From Roseivirga sp. 4D4 (lineage in GTDB: Bacteria > Bacteroidota > Bacteroidia > Cytophagales > Cyclobacteriaceae), in NCBI RefSeq assembly GCF_001747095.1, contig NZ_MDGP01000001.1, forward strand, positions 975,001 through 1,039,000: a stretch of DNA of 64,000 bases, given 5' to 3'. The position numbers were made by a program, and so were the translations under genes. The notes beneath the pieces are model-generated. The model had not been told where the DNA came from, searched no databases, and saw nothing but the letters and a program-made list of their open reading frames with translations. This document shows, piece after piece, positions 16,825 to 26,094 of this stretch (position 1 is its first letter; every line of letters begins with the position of its first letter).

Positions 16825-17696
16825 GACAACTTTCTAATAATCGGATTGAATGCCTTGGAAGCTACCAAAACCTTGTCGCCAACTGATAAGGAGGTAGCTT
16901 CCTCAACATCTGAAACTACCCTTACAAGCTCTTTGGCAACCATCACGGTGATGATGCTTACAACGCCCTCAGCCTTAATGTCTATAATCTCTCCGGTGAA
17001 TTGAAATTTCCCTGTGACTGTGCTGCCTCCCAATATCTCTGCGGGTTTTCCGTGTTTAATAACTTTGCCGGAATCCATGACAATCAAAGTATCGGCCAGG
17101 CGGAGAACTTCAGCATCGTCATGCGTCACCATGAGTGTAGTAAGGTTGAACTCATTATGGAGCATGAGGATATGATGCTGTAACCTGCCCCGCATCTCGA
17201 CATCCAAAGCCGAAAGCGGTTCATCCAGTAGCAATAGCTTGGGTTGCTGAACAAGGGCTCTTGCCAAGGCTACTCGCTGCTTCTGACCACCAGAGAGTGT
17301 TTCCGGCTTGACAGACTGTAGGTCTCCTAACTCCATTAATTCCACCAAATTCTGGATGATGCTTCCAGAATCACCTTTGGGCAGTGCAAATTCTAAATTC
17401 TCTTTGACGGTCATATTCGGAAAGAGCGCGTAGTCTTGGAAAACATATCCAACGCCTCGTTTCTGAATCTCGAGATTAACCTTCTCTTTGCTATCAAACC
17501 AGGGCTGATTCTTAACACTTATGACTCCTTTGTCTGGTTGCATCAAGCCAACAATCATTCTCAGTAATGAGGTCTTACCCGCCCCTGATTTTCCTTGTAT
17601 GGCCGTGAAATTTCCTTGAGCTATATCCAGCTCGACTTCCAGATCCATACTGCCCTGATTGGCATTAAGTTGCTTATGTAGGTCTAAGAGTATCAT
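16821..17696 (-). CDS. modC: Molybdate ABC transporter ATP-binding protein
   Basis: This is the ATPase that powers molybdate (or tungstate) import. Walker A is GKSGAGKTS near residue 36, the Q-loop lies in YVFQDYALFP, the ABC signature is LSGGQKQRVALARAL near 130, and Walker B is LLLLDEPLSALD. A C-terminal TOBE/Mop-like domain (about residues 225-291) binds oxyanion. It is the last gene of the mod operon. I prefer the ATG at 17696, which overlaps the modB stop by four bases (ATGA), over an upstream TTG. Confidence 0.93.
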   Translation of the reverse strand: MILLDLHKQLNANQGSMDLEVELDIAQGNFTAIQGKSGAGKTSLLRMIVGLMQPDKGVISVKNQPWFDSKEKVNLEIQKRGVGYVFQDYALFPNMTVKENLEFALPKGDSGSIIQNLVELMELGDLQSVKPETLSGGQKQRVALARALVQQPKLLLLDEPLSALDVEMRGRLQHHILMLHNEFNLTTLMVTHDDAEVLRLADTLIVMDSGKVIKHGKPAEILGGSTVTGKFQFTGEIIDIKAEGVVSIITVMVAKELVRVVSDVEEATSLSVGDKVLVASKAFNPIIRKLS

Positions 17697-18364
17697 TTCC
17701 AAAATGCTTTTATGCCTTTTCGGTTCAAGGAATAAACCATCAGCAGTATGAGAAACGTAATACCCAAGAGTATTAATGAATACTGGTTGGCGAGGCCATA
17801 GTTGAGAGATTCTACTTCGTCATAAATGGCAATGGAAGCAACTTTTGTTTGTCCGGGTATATTGCCTCCGATCATTAACACAACCCCGAATTCGCCCATG
17901 GTATGTGCGAAGGATAACACTATACCTGTTAAGATTGCTGGCTTGATGTTTGGCAACAAAACTTTTGTGAGGGTTTGAAATTTGGATTTGCCCAGAACAT
18001 ATGAGGCTTCCTTTAAAGAATTTGGAAGATTGGTCAAGCCTGATTGAATAGGATGAACCATAAATGGAAGGCTGTAAATTATTGAGGCAAAGACTAGACC
18101 TTCAAAAGAGAATATTAAGCGCAAGCCGAGCCATTGATCAAGCCATTCTCCAAAAGCGTTATTGGGACTGAAAGCAATCAGCAAGTAGAACCCCAAAACG
18201 GTAGGGGGTAAGACTAGGGGCATGCTGATAAGTGCCTCTAAGGCCGGTTTGAACTTGGTCTTGGTATTCGCTAACCAATTGGCCAATGGAATGGCAATCA
18301 GAATCAGGAGGATTGTGGTGACAGTGGCCAGCTTTAGGGTCAATATGATCGGTCCCCAATCCAT
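17693..18364 (-). CDS. modB: Molybdate ABC transporter permease
   Basis: The inner-membrane channel subunit has 223 residues and about five helices. The EAA loop, which docks to the ATPase, reads KEASYVLGKSKFQTLTKVLLP, with GEFGVVLMIGGNIPG further on, a ModB hallmark. Substrate is delivered by the ModA lipoprotein encoded upstream. The ATG overlaps the stop of the Mop-protein gene by one base (TAATG), and modC overlaps its end, so translation is coupled through the three genes. Confidence 0.94.
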   Translation of the reverse strand: MDWGPIILTLKLATVTTILLILIAIPLANWLANTKTKFKPALEALISMPLVLPPTVLGFYLLIAFSPNNAFGEWLDQWLGLRLIFSFEGLVFASIIYSLPFMVHPIQSGLTNLPNSLKEASYVLGKSKFQTLTKVLLPNIKPAILTGIVLSFAHTMGEFGVVLMIGGNIPGQTKVASIAIYDEVESLNYGLANQYSLILLGITFLILLMVYSLNRKGIKAFWK

Positions 18365-18762
18365 TATTCGGAGATCATGATTTCGTTAGTTTTTATCAAT
18401 GCTGTCACCGACATTCCTTCTACCAAGCCCAAAGTTTGCAATGCTTTGGTGGTAATGATTGAAGAGATTTCGTTTGTCTCAATTTGGATCACAACCTTGG
18501 TCAGTAATTCCGAAACTTCAATACGTTTAACAGTGCCTGGGAGTTGGTTTTGCAGGCTAATCTTCTGTTTTTCTTCAAGACCAATAGCCACTTCAGTTTC
18601 TTTGAAGATGGCCTGAACTTCATTGCCGATTTTAAGAAGCGGGAGTGAGTCTGGGGTGTCAATAACGATAGAAGTAAGGTGAATTGCCCCTGTTTCAATA
18701 CCAACCAAAGACAAGCTGCCAGAAGTCTCTATTGATGATATTTTGCCTTGGATGGAATTCAA
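18364..18762 (-). CDS. Di-Mop (TOBE) molybdate-binding protein
   Basis: A 132-residue protein made of two tandem Mop/TOBE domains: residues about 2-66 begin NSIQGKISSIETSGSLSLV, and residues 69-131 begin ISLQNQLPGTVKRIEV. Such molbindins store or buffer molybdate in the cytoplasm. No DNA-binding domain is attached, so it is not a ModE regulator. No ATG is available in frame and the apparent start is a TTG at 18762. The transposase gene lies immediately upstream, so the original start region may have been altered by the insertion. Confidence 0.85.
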   Translation of the reverse strand: MNSIQGKISSIETSGSLSLVGIETGAIHLTSIVIDTPDSLPLLKIGNEVQAIFKETEVAIGLEEKQKISLQNQLPGTVKRIEVSELLTKVVIQIETNEISSIITTKALQTLGLVEGMSVTALIKTNEIMISE

Positions 18763-18819
18763 AAGATCTAAATTGAGATAAATCTAATGGTCTTTGGGGA
18801 ATTATCTGAGTCCAGTGAT

Positions 18820-19281
18820 TCAACTTATCCAGTCGAACAAATATTTCTCGTCATGATCAATATTGAATTTCCTAAGAAACTCAAAGTACTCTTCTTTGAA
18901 TCCCTTCTTCCTATGATGTTCTTTTTGATTCAAAATATAGCTGATGACTGAGGGGATTTGACTTTGACTGTAGGTAAACGCACCATATCCCTCTTGCCAC
19001 TGAAATCGCTTTTTAAGCGACATTGATTCGTTAATCCATTTTGAAGAGTTAGATTTTATAGTTCTTACTAGATCGGCAATGGATTGTTTGGGGTTTAGTC
19101 CAATAAGAATGTGGCAATGATCTGGCAAGACATAAATAGCCATCAATTTGTGCTCCTGATTTGAGACAATGCCAGTAATGTATTTTTGAACATCAATCCG
19201 AATCTTTTCATCGATTAAGCTCTCGCGATATTTTACCGCAAAAACAAGTTGGATGTAAAGTTGCGTGTAGGTATTGGCCAT
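18820..19281 (-). mobile_element. Y1 HUH transposase, IS200/IS605-like, probable REP-associated (RAYT)
   Basis: A 153-residue single-strand transposase. The HUH motif is DHCHILIG near residue 60, and the likely catalytic tyrosine is in ISYILNQKEHH near residue 120. The N-terminal TYTQLYIQLVFAVKYRE is typical of TnpA_IS200 proteins. There is no tnpB, and I see no IS200-type ends directly abutting the gene. Instead short palindromes lie upstream (19288-19481), as expected for REP-associated tyrosine transposases. It is inserted between modA and the Mop gene on the same strand. The ATG at 19281 is preferred because an earlier start would include a palindrome. Confidence 0.85.
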
Positions 19282-19287
19282 GATTTC

Positions 19288-19481
19288 GCTCCTCTGGAGC
19301 TTTTGCACTACTTGAATTTAATGATAGCTATGGGCATTTGACCTCTCCGAGGCCTGTTATGTTTATGATTTTATCAGAGTGATTTTGTTAAGTTAATTCA
19401 GAGTTCTGTGAGTAATTACTCCGTAGGAGTCTAATGTCTTAAGGTTTCTAAAATAGATTGATACCAAAACTCCGTAGGAGT
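19288..19481. repeat. REP-like palindromes flanking the transposase gene
   Basis: ACTCCGTAGGAGT occurs twice, at 19418-19430 and 19469-19481, 38 bp apart and in the same form. A relative, GCTCCTCTGGAGC, sits at 19288-19300, seven bases before the transposase ATG. Each is a palindrome with 5-bp arms. Nothing else is evident in this 204-bp gap. They are probably the substrates of the adjacent RAYT-type enzyme. Confidence 0.7.
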
Positions 19482-19485
19482 GACA

Positions 19486-20238
19486 TTAAGGATATGGGGT
19501 ATACCCGAAATCTGCTAAAATTTTCTGACCTCTTGCCGAAAGGATAAAATCAAAGAATGACTTTGCCTGGTTCAACATTTCCGACCTTGCGTTAAGTATA
19601 ACCATTTGTTGAGCGATTGGTGTGTATGTGCCGGTTGGAACGTCAATCCACGAACCTTTATCACTGAAGGCTTCTGATAGGATGCTCGATTTGGATGTAA
19701 ACCCTGCAGGCGCAGCTCCTGATAATAGGAATTGATTGACTTGTGAAATACTTTCTCCATAGACTAGCTTTTCCTGAAACAACTCCCAATCTCCGACAGA
19801 CTTCAGAAATTCAACAGTCGCCCTGCCGTAAGGAGCGGTCTTAGGGTTGGCCATAGCGAACTTCATTTCTTTTAAACCGATCGCTCCCGAAGCGACTTGC
19901 AAAGAGTCTACTGAAGTCCATAATACCAGTTTTCCGTAGGCGTATGTTACAGGTAGGTCATAGGCAAAGCCTTCTTGAAGGAGGGTTTGAGGGTATAGGC
20001 TGTCGGCAGAAAGGAGTAGGTCATAGGGGGCACCAGCGATGATTTGATTAGTAAGCTTACCAGATGAAGCTAGAATTACCTCAATGTCCTCTCCAGTTTC
20101 GGATTCATATGCTTCTTCCAATTGTTCAACGGCAAATTGCATATTAGCCGCTGCTGCAATGGTTAGTTTACTAGAGTTCTGATTAGAGCAGGAGAGGCAA
20201 AGGACTAGAAGGAGTAATATGGTCCACTGCCTCTTCAT
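19486..20238 (-). CDS. modA: Molybdate ABC transporter substrate-binding lipoprotein
   Basis: A type II periplasmic binding protein of about 250 residues. The lipoprotein signal ends LVLCLSC, and the mature protein starts with SKLTIAAAANMQFAVEQL, the ModA-type oxyanion-binding opening. Further family features are ASSGKLTNQIIAGAPYDLLLSAD and ANPKTAPYGRA. It captures molybdate or tungstate for ModBC. The ATG at 20238 overlaps the stop of the upstream oxidoreductase by four bases (ATGA), so modA is translationally coupled to that gene. Confidence 0.93.
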   Translation of the reverse strand: MKRQWTILLLLVLCLSCSNQNSSKLTIAAAANMQFAVEQLEEAYESETGEDIEVILASSGKLTNQIIAGAPYDLLLSADSLYPQTLLQEGFAYDLPVTYAYGKLVLWTSVDSLQVASGAIGLKEMKFAMANPKTAPYGRATVEFLKSVGDWELFQEKLVYGESISQVNQFLLSGAAPAGFTSKSSILSEAFSDKGSWIDVPTGTYTPIAQQMVILNARSEMLNQAKSFFDFILSARGQKILADFGYTPYP

Positions 20239-23153
20239 ACCAGGTTGTCCCATAGAACCTCCACAGGATGATATGACTTTCTACTCGTGCCATCTTTGAT
20301 CTGATGTCTGCAACTGGTACCAGCGGCTGCTATAATTACATCTTGGGGTTGTTCTCGTACGGTTGGGAAGAGTACTAGCTCGCCAATCTTCATAGAGACC
20401 TCGTAATGTTCTTTCTCATAACCGAATGATCCAGCCATACCACAACACCCGGAAGGTATCATCTGAACTTTGAAGTTTTCAGGCAGCGAGAGCAGCTTTT
20501 TAGTCGGGACCATGGAAGACAAGGACTTTTGATGACAATGCCCATGTACTTTGATCAACCTTGGTTCTTTCGTGAACTGTTCTGATTTGATACGCCCCGC
20601 ATCGATCTCGTTTGCCAAAAATTCCTCAATGGTAAACACATGTTGTGCTATGCGTTTGGCTTGTTCTTGCTTTTTGCCCCGTGTAAGGCTGATGTATTCA
20701 TCTCTGAAAGTCAGGATCGCAGAAGGCTCAATACCAATCAGAGGTGTGGCGGCAGTTAGAAGCTCATTGAATACATCTATGTTGGCTTCTGCAAGCTCTT
20801 TTGCTTCTGCCAATAGACCCTTTGAGAGTTGTGGCCTTCCGGAGTCAGCATGAGGAACGAAAATGACTTGGTAGCCCAGCTTTTCGAGTAGTAGAATAGC
20901 TTTTTTGCCAATTTCAGCATCGTTGTAATTGGTAAATTCATCACAGAAAATATAGACCTTCTTGTCTGTGACTTTGGGCTTGAATTCCTTTGTGAGCCAT
21001 TTAGATAATGGCTGCCTGGAAAGTGTGGGGACACTCCGTTCTTTCGCAAAGCCAACGAATGACTTCATCATGTTGCCTGTGATCTTATTGCCAAAGGCAA
21101 AATCATAAGCCCAAGGCGCCAGGCTGGCAAGTTTCATGTTTTTGGAGAAAGCGGCAATCTGTTTAGTTCGCCATGGAATCCCTTTTTCCTTATAATACTG
21201 GTGTTGCCATTCTGCCTTGAGTTTAGCCATATCCACATTAGACGGGCATTCGGAGCTACATCCTTTACAGGACAGGCAGAGATCCATTACTTCTTTTATC
21301 TCCTCATTGGCAAATGGATTCTTGTCAGTTGAATTCGTTAGAATTTCTCTTAGAATATTCGCCCGTGCCCTTGTAGTATCCTTTTCGTCACGTGTTGCCA
21401 TGTAACTGGGACACATGGTGCCACCGCTTAATTCTGATTTACGACAGTCTCCAGAGCCATTACAAAGCTCTGCTGTGCGGAGGATGCCATCTGTTGAGGA
21501 GAAATCAAATTGCGTTTCAAAATCGGGCGTCTCCTGATCCTTTGAATACCTCAAGGAAGTATCCATTGGAGGCGTGTCGACAATTTTATTTGGATTGAAG
21601 ATGTTTTGTGGGTCCCAAATCTTTTTGACACGTTTGACCAATTCATAATTGTGTTCTCCGATCATTTGGGAAAGGAATTCTCCTCTAAGGCGTCCATCTC
21701 CATGTTCTCCTGATAAAGAGCCCTTGTACCTTTTCACCAATGTGGCGATTTCTTCGGCAATGGTTCTAAACTGTTGTTGACCTTCTGAAGTCTTCAGGTT
21801 GATTATTGGTCTGAGATGCAGTTCACCTGAACCGGCATGCGCATAATGGACCGAGTATAGTCCATGTTTCTCCAGAATCTCATTGAACTCAGCGATATAA
21901 GCCGGTAAATCGGTTACATCAACAGCCGTATCCTCGATGACTGGGGCAGGCTTAGCATCTCCAGGTATATTGGATAATAGGCCTAACCCCGCTTTTCTTA
22001 GGTTCCAAACGGATTTAATCTTCTTGCCTTTGATAACAGGGTATGCATAACCTCTTCCTTGGCCTTTGAGGTCAGCAATCAAGTCTGTTACCCTCTGATC
22101 GGCTTCTTCCGGACTATCTCCATTCAATTCGACTACTAGTATTGCCTGAGGATCACCTTCTACAAAGAACCTTAGCGCATTATACATGGCATTGCGTTTG
22201 GTAGCTTCCAAGATGTAGTGATCCATAAGCTCACAGGCAGATGGTTGATATTTGAGTGCAACCAGATTTGCCTTGAGGCTATCGTTTATGGTTTTGGAGT
22301 GAATGCAAACTAGACGTTTGTTATTTGGAGGAAGAGGAGTGAGCTTAATTTTGGCCGCAGTGACCAGACACAATGTTCCTTCAGAGCCAGCAATTAGACT
22401 ACAGAAGTTGAAGTCATCTCCTTGCTCATCAAAGGGTTGATGTCTGAGCAGCATGTCCAAGGCATATCCTGTATTTCTTCTTGGTATATCGGCCTTTGGA
22501 AAGCCCTCTATGATCTCCTTTTGATTGGCCTTATCCTTTAATATTTCGCGTGTTTCGAAATAGATGATATTCTGCAATTCGCCCGAAACAGAAAGTCCGT
22601 TACATCGATCCAAAAAGGCACCTTTGTCTAGGCCCCCAAACCAAGATTCTGTCCCATCTGCTAATATGGTTTTTACTTCGAGTAAATGTTCCCTTGTGCT
22701 GCCATAAACTACTGAATTAGAGCCACATGAGTTATTGCCAATCATGCCACCAATCATCGCACGATTGGCAGTAGATGTTTCAGGAGCAAAGAAGAAACCG
22801 TAGGGCTCCAAGTGCTTATTGAGATCATCCCGAATAATACCAGGTTCAACCCAGGCATAGCCCTCTTTTTCGTTGACTTCTATGACCTTGTTAAAGTGCT
22901 TCGAGATGTCCACAATGATACCGTTTCCTACAACCTGCCCAGCAAGACTGGTTCCTGCAGTTCTTGGAATCAGGGAGGTGTTATTCTCTCTGGCATAATT
23001 GACCAGTGTTACCAAGTCTTCCTTGCCGTTTGGCACAGCTACTGCCTCAGGTAATTCTCTATAGGCCGAGGCGTCCGTGGCATAAAGTCTCCGAGTGGTG
23101 TTGTCAGTAAAAAGTTCGCCTTTAAGTGAGGCCTGTAAGTCTGTAAAACTCAT
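20235..23153 (-). CDS. FAD-linked oxidase / Fe-S / CCG-domain oxidoreductase (YdiJ, D-2-hydroxyacid dehydrogenase type)
   Basis: A 972-residue fusion. Residues about 20-240 form an FAD_binding_4 domain (RTAGTSLAGQVVGNG, MIGNNSCGSNS), followed by an FAD-oxidase C domain with GSLSGEHGDGRLRGEFL near 465. Two 4Fe-4S motifs lie near 550-640 (CNGSGDCRK, then MCPSY; CLSCKGCSSECPS). The C-terminal CCG domain carries HGHCHQKSL and GCCGMAGSFGYE. This architecture fits YdiJ/GlcD-type enzymes that oxidise D-2-hydroxyacids such as D-lactate or D-2-hydroxyglutarate and pass electrons to the respiratory chain. The substrate is inferred. It heads the mod operon, which is odd, as nothing in it suggests use of molybdenum. 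Confidence 0.9.
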   Translation of the reverse strand: MSFTDLQASLKGELFTDNTTRRLYATDASAYRELPEAVAVPNGKEDLVTLVNYARENNTSLIPRTAGTSLAGQVVGNGIIVDISKHFNKVIEVNEKEGYAWVEPGIIRDDLNKHLEPYGFFFAPETSTANRAMIGGMIGNNSCGSNSVVYGSTREHLLEVKTILADGTESWFGGLDKGAFLDRCNGLSVSGELQNIIYFETREILKDKANQKEIIEGFPKADIPRRNTGYALDMLLRHQPFDEQGDDFNFCSLIAGSEGTLCLVTAAKIKLTPLPPNNKRLVCIHSKTINDSLKANLVALKYQPSACELMDHYILEATKRNAMYNALRFFVEGDPQAILVVELNGDSPEEADQRVTDLIADLKGQGRGYAYPVIKGKKIKSVWNLRKAGLGLLSNIPGDAKPAPVIEDTAVDVTDLPAYIAEFNEILEKHGLYSVHYAHAGSGELHLRPIINLKTSEGQQQFRTIAEEIATLVKRYKGSLSGEHGDGRLRGEFLSQMIGEHNYELVKRVKKIWDPQNIFNPNKIVDTPPMDTSLRYSKDQETPDFETQFDFSSTDGILRTAELCNGSGDCRKSELSGGTMCPSYMATRDEKDTTRARANILREILTNSTDKNPFANEEIKEVMDLCLSCKGCSSECPSNVDMAKLKAEWQHQYYKEKGIPWRTKQIAAFSKNMKLASLAPWAYDFAFGNKITGNMMKSFVGFAKERSVPTLSRQPLSKWLTKEFKPKVTDKKVYIFCDEFTNYNDAEIGKKAILLLEKLGYQVIFVPHADSGRPQLSKGLLAEAKELAEANIDVFNELLTAATPLIGIEPSAILTFRDEYISLTRGKKQEQAKRIAQHVFTIEEFLANEIDAGRIKSEQFTKEPRLIKVHGHCHQKSLSSMVPTKKLLSLPENFKVQMIPSGCCGMAGSFGYEKEHYEVSMKIGELVLFPTVREQPQDVIIAAAGTSCRHQIKDGTSRKSYHPVEVLWDNLV

Positions 23154-23225
23154 GCGTCAGCAAATTAGGAGTATTGCTGTTAATCTGGAAGTCAGAGGTT
23201 TTAGAAATTATGGTTTCGATTGAAA

Positions 23226-24569
23226 TTAGCCAAAGATCAATTCGAACTTCGATCCCTTTCCAAGCTCACTTTCTAGGAGTATGTCACCATCGTGGAGTTG
23301 CATTATCTGCTTGGAAAGGCTTAAGCCAATGCCTGAACCTCGATTTTTGGTAGAATAGAAAGGCATAAAGATCTTTTGCTGGGCTTCTTCCACTATACCG
23401 GGACCATTATCTTGAATAATGACTGAGGTTCTCTGGTTTTGAACTTTCACCTCTACCATTACAAGGCCATTATCCTGATGTTCGGTTGCCTCTCTGGCAT
23501 TTTTGATCAGATTGATGAGTACTTGCTCAATTAACTGCTCATCAAGCATCAATTTTTGTTCTGTCTTCGGCATTTTAACTGCGAGTTGACCTTCTTTAAA
23601 ATCAGTCTTTAATAGGTTGACCGTGTTTTGAACTACCTGATTGATTGGGGTATCCACTCGATGTGGTTCTGGTAAGTTGGTATAATCTCGATAAGCGTTG
23701 ATGAAGTTGATAAGACCATCCGATCGGCCAGAAATGGTTTTTAAACCTTCTTCTATGTCTTCAAGGCTTTCATGAGAGATGATGTTATGTTCGTCCTTCT
23801 TATCAATATCCTCACCGATAATTTCCGTAAGGGTCGAAGTCAATGAGGAAATAGGGGCAATTGAATTCATAATCTCATGGCGCAGTACTTTGGTCAAGTT
23901 TTGCCAAGCCTCCAATTCTCTTGCTTGCAATTCGGCCTTGATATCCTGTATAGCAAACAGTCGATACGAACCCTCACCCAATTTATATTTGGTCTCGAAC
24001 ACCGCCAATTCACGTCCATCATGAGTTTTATAGGTAGCTCTTGGATTACCATCCAGTTGGTCAATGAGGCTGGCAATCTCTTTGGTTTTTATATTCAACT
24101 GATTTGAATGCCGATGTTTGGTGATTCCAAGCAGATCAAAAGCAGAGTTATTGATCTGTTTGATTTGTCCATCATTATCTATGGATATTATACCCGAGGC
24201 AATGTTCTCTATTACCACCTGTAATTCTTGAAAGAACTCTTCACGCTTTTGCCTTTCAATCAGAATGGCATCAATCACTTCCTTAAATGCAATATTGAGC
24301 TCTTTGAAAGTCTTACCCAGCTTATTGTCATGGGTGAAACTCATATTGAAGTCATTGTATTTAATGGCGTCAAAGAATCGCCTCAACTTTTTATTAGTGC
24401 TTTCTATATAGTTAAAGAGTTCGAAGACCTCGAAGATGATCAGGAAACCAGTAACCACTGTGGTTACATATTTCTCATCGAAGAATATGAGGTAAACAAA
24501 AGCAGCTACTGTCAAAAACAGTACGATAACTCTTATTAAGACAAAAAGCCTAAATCGATTAAAGCCCAT
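23226..24569 (-). CDS. NtrB/NtrY-like sensor histidine kinase
   Basis: A 447-residue membrane kinase. Two membrane helices lie in residues 1-55 with a very short external loop, so it may sense a membrane or cytoplasmic signal. Then come a HAMP-like linker, a PAS domain near 115-215 (ENIASGIISIDNDGQIKQIN), HisKA with the phospho-His in KVLRHEIMNSIAP, and HATPase_c with NLIKNAREA, DNGPGI and GSGIGLSLSKQI. It overlaps the response-regulator stop by 11 bases and is surely its partner. The divergently encoded permease array is the likely regulated target. Confidence 0.93.
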   Translation of the reverse strand: MGFNRFRLFVLIRVIVLFLTVAAFVYLIFFDEKYVTTVVTGFLIIFEVFELFNYIESTNKKLRRFFDAIKYNDFNMSFTHDNKLGKTFKELNIAFKEVIDAILIERQKREEFFQELQVVIENIASGIISIDNDGQIKQINNSAFDLLGITKHRHSNQLNIKTKEIASLIDQLDGNPRATYKTHDGRELAVFETKYKLGEGSYRLFAIQDIKAELQARELEAWQNLTKVLRHEIMNSIAPISSLTSTLTEIIGEDIDKKDEHNIISHESLEDIEEGLKTISGRSDGLINFINAYRDYTNLPEPHRVDTPINQVVQNTVNLLKTDFKEGQLAVKMPKTEQKLMLDEQLIEQVLINLIKNAREATEHQDNGLVMVEVKVQNQRTSVIIQDNGPGIVEEAQQKIFMPFYSTKNRGSGIGLSLSKQIMQLHDGDILLESELGKGSKFELIFG

Positions 24570-25938
24570 ACTTTTCCAATCTTCTATAAAGTGATGACCT
24601 GGTTAGCCCTAATTCTTGTGCAGCATGCGTCACGTTTCCGTTGTGTTTGGCAAGGACTTTACGAATCAGTATGCGCTCGACATCTTCAAGGTTATACTGC
24701 TCCAAGCTAATTTCTCCACTGTTTTCCTTAGGCTGTTGCGCAGCATTAAAGAAGAAGTCTTCTGGTTGAAGAATATTATCTCTACTCATGATCACCGCCC
24801 GTTCAACAGCATGTTGAAGCTCTCTTACATTGCCTGGCCAATGATATTTACCCAGCCGCGTCATAGCTGCCTCGCTGAACTTGTAGATGTCTTTATTGTA
24901 CTTTTTAGCATACTGAGTCAGGTAATGACTGGCTAGTAGGGGAATATCTTCAATCCGCTCCTTCAGAGAAGGAAGTCGTAGTTCAATAGTGTTAATTCTG
25001 TAAAGCAAATCTTGTCTGAATTCACCTTTCTGCACCATCTCATATAAAGGCATGTTGGTTGCACAAATTAATCGAATATCCACATCGATGACTCGATTAG
25101 AGCCGACACGTGTGATTTTTTTATTCTGAAGAGCAGTTAATAGCTTGGCTTGTAATGGAAGAGAAAGGTTACCAATTTCATCAAGAAATAGAGTTCCTCT
25201 GTTGGCAACTTCAAATCTTCCAGGTCGATCGGTCTTAGCATCTGTAAATGATCCTTTTACATGACCGAAAAGTTCCGATTCGAAGAGGCTTTCAGTAATT
25301 GCACCTAAGTCTACGCTTACAAATGGATTGTCAGCCCTTTTGGAATTTCGGTGTAAGGATCGCGCAATCAGCTCTTTCCCAGTACCATTTTCTCCCAATA
25401 CCAGAACATTGGCATCCGTTTCTGCCACACGATCGATGGTATCGAATACCTGCATCATATTGGGTGATTGCCCAATGATATCCTTGAATTTTTCATCTAA
25501 ATCCGCAGTAAGGACGGCTTGTTGATCCTTTAATTGCTGGATCTCCGTTTTGGAGGACTTCAATTTCATAGCAGAGAGAAGTGTGGCGAGTAGCTTCTCG
25601 TTCTCCCATGGCTTCATGACAAAGTCAGAGGCACCAGCCTTGATCGCTTTGACCGCTAGGTCTACAGAACCGAAGGCGGTGATTAATAAGACAACTGCCG
25701 ATGGATCGATTTCTAATATCTGATCTAACCAGTGAAAACCTTCGGCACCAGAATTTACATCTTGTGTAAAGTTCATGTCCAAAAGGATGACATCGTAACT
25801 TTGGTTTTTTAAAAGATCGGGAAGGAGTGTCGGATCTTTCTCCAGATCTATCTGGCTGAAGTGTCTTTTAAGGAACATTCTTGCTGCCTTGAGCAAGTCT
25901 TCGTTATCATCAACTATAAGTATGCGTCCTGAATTCAT
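24559..25938 (-). CDS. NtrC-family sigma-54-dependent response regulator
   Basis: 459 residues in three domains. The receiver (1-125) has acidic pocket VDDN, phospho-Asp in ILLDMNF near residue 54, and VMKPW. The AAA+ domain (about 150-385) has Walker A GENGTGKE, Walker B TLFLDEIGNL and an Arg-finger region. The C-terminal Fis-type helix-turn-helix is GNVTHAAQELGLTRSSLYRR. The sigma-54 contact loop, GAFTGA in enterics, reads GSFTDA here; the final DA is common in this phylum, while the Ser is less usual. It should activate sigma-54 promoters, and such motifs occur before the first and second permease genes next door. Confidence 0.95.
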   Translation of the reverse strand: MNSGRILIVDDNEDLLKAARMFLKRHFSQIDLEKDPTLLPDLLKNQSYDVILLDMNFTQDVNSGAEGFHWLDQILEIDPSAVVLLITAFGSVDLAVKAIKAGASDFVMKPWENEKLLATLLSAMKLKSSKTEIQQLKDQQAVLTADLDEKFKDIIGQSPNMMQVFDTIDRVAETDANVLVLGENGTGKELIARSLHRNSKRADNPFVSVDLGAITESLFESELFGHVKGSFTDAKTDRPGRFEVANRGTLFLDEIGNLSLPLQAKLLTALQNKKITRVGSNRVIDVDIRLICATNMPLYEMVQKGEFRQDLLYRINTIELRLPSLKERIEDIPLLASHYLTQYAKKYNKDIYKFSEAAMTRLGKYHWPGNVRELQHAVERAVIMSRDNILQPEDFFFNAAQQPKENSGEISLEQYNLEDVERILIRKVLAKHNGNVTHAAQELGLTRSSLYRRLEKYGL

Positions 25939-26007
25939 ATGATTTGAGTATTTGACCTAAGGTTTTCAACAAAGAAAATCTGTTGATAATATACAAACAA
26001 ATACAGC

Positions 26008-26043
26008 CGTCCGCCAGCGGACGCTAAAGTTCGTGTGCGGATA
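26008..26043 (+). repeat. Upstream element, copy 1: palindrome plus conserved tail
   Basis: A perfect 16-bp palindrome (CGTCCGCCAGCGGACG) is followed by TAAAGTTCG and GCGGAT. A near copy lies at 28537-28570 in the same orientation, upstream of the second permease. In both cases the palindrome centre is about 80 bp before a sigma-54-like -24 box. It could be an enhancer-binding site for the adjacent NtrC-type regulator. Similar palindromes are, however, frequent as dispersed repeats in related genomes. Confidence 0.6.
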
Positions 26044-26094
26044 GGTATAGGTGTTTGTTTTAATGTAATTAGTTGATTATCAGTATGATAAATT

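Noticed and set aside
18364..18762. ModE transcriptional regulator
   Set aside because: Only the two Mop domains are present; no helix-turn-helix precedes them and the frame upstream is closed by a stop.
18820..19281. Complete IS200/IS605 insertion sequence
   Set aside because: No tnpB and no convincing IS ends were found; the palindromes favour a REP-associated single-copy transposase.
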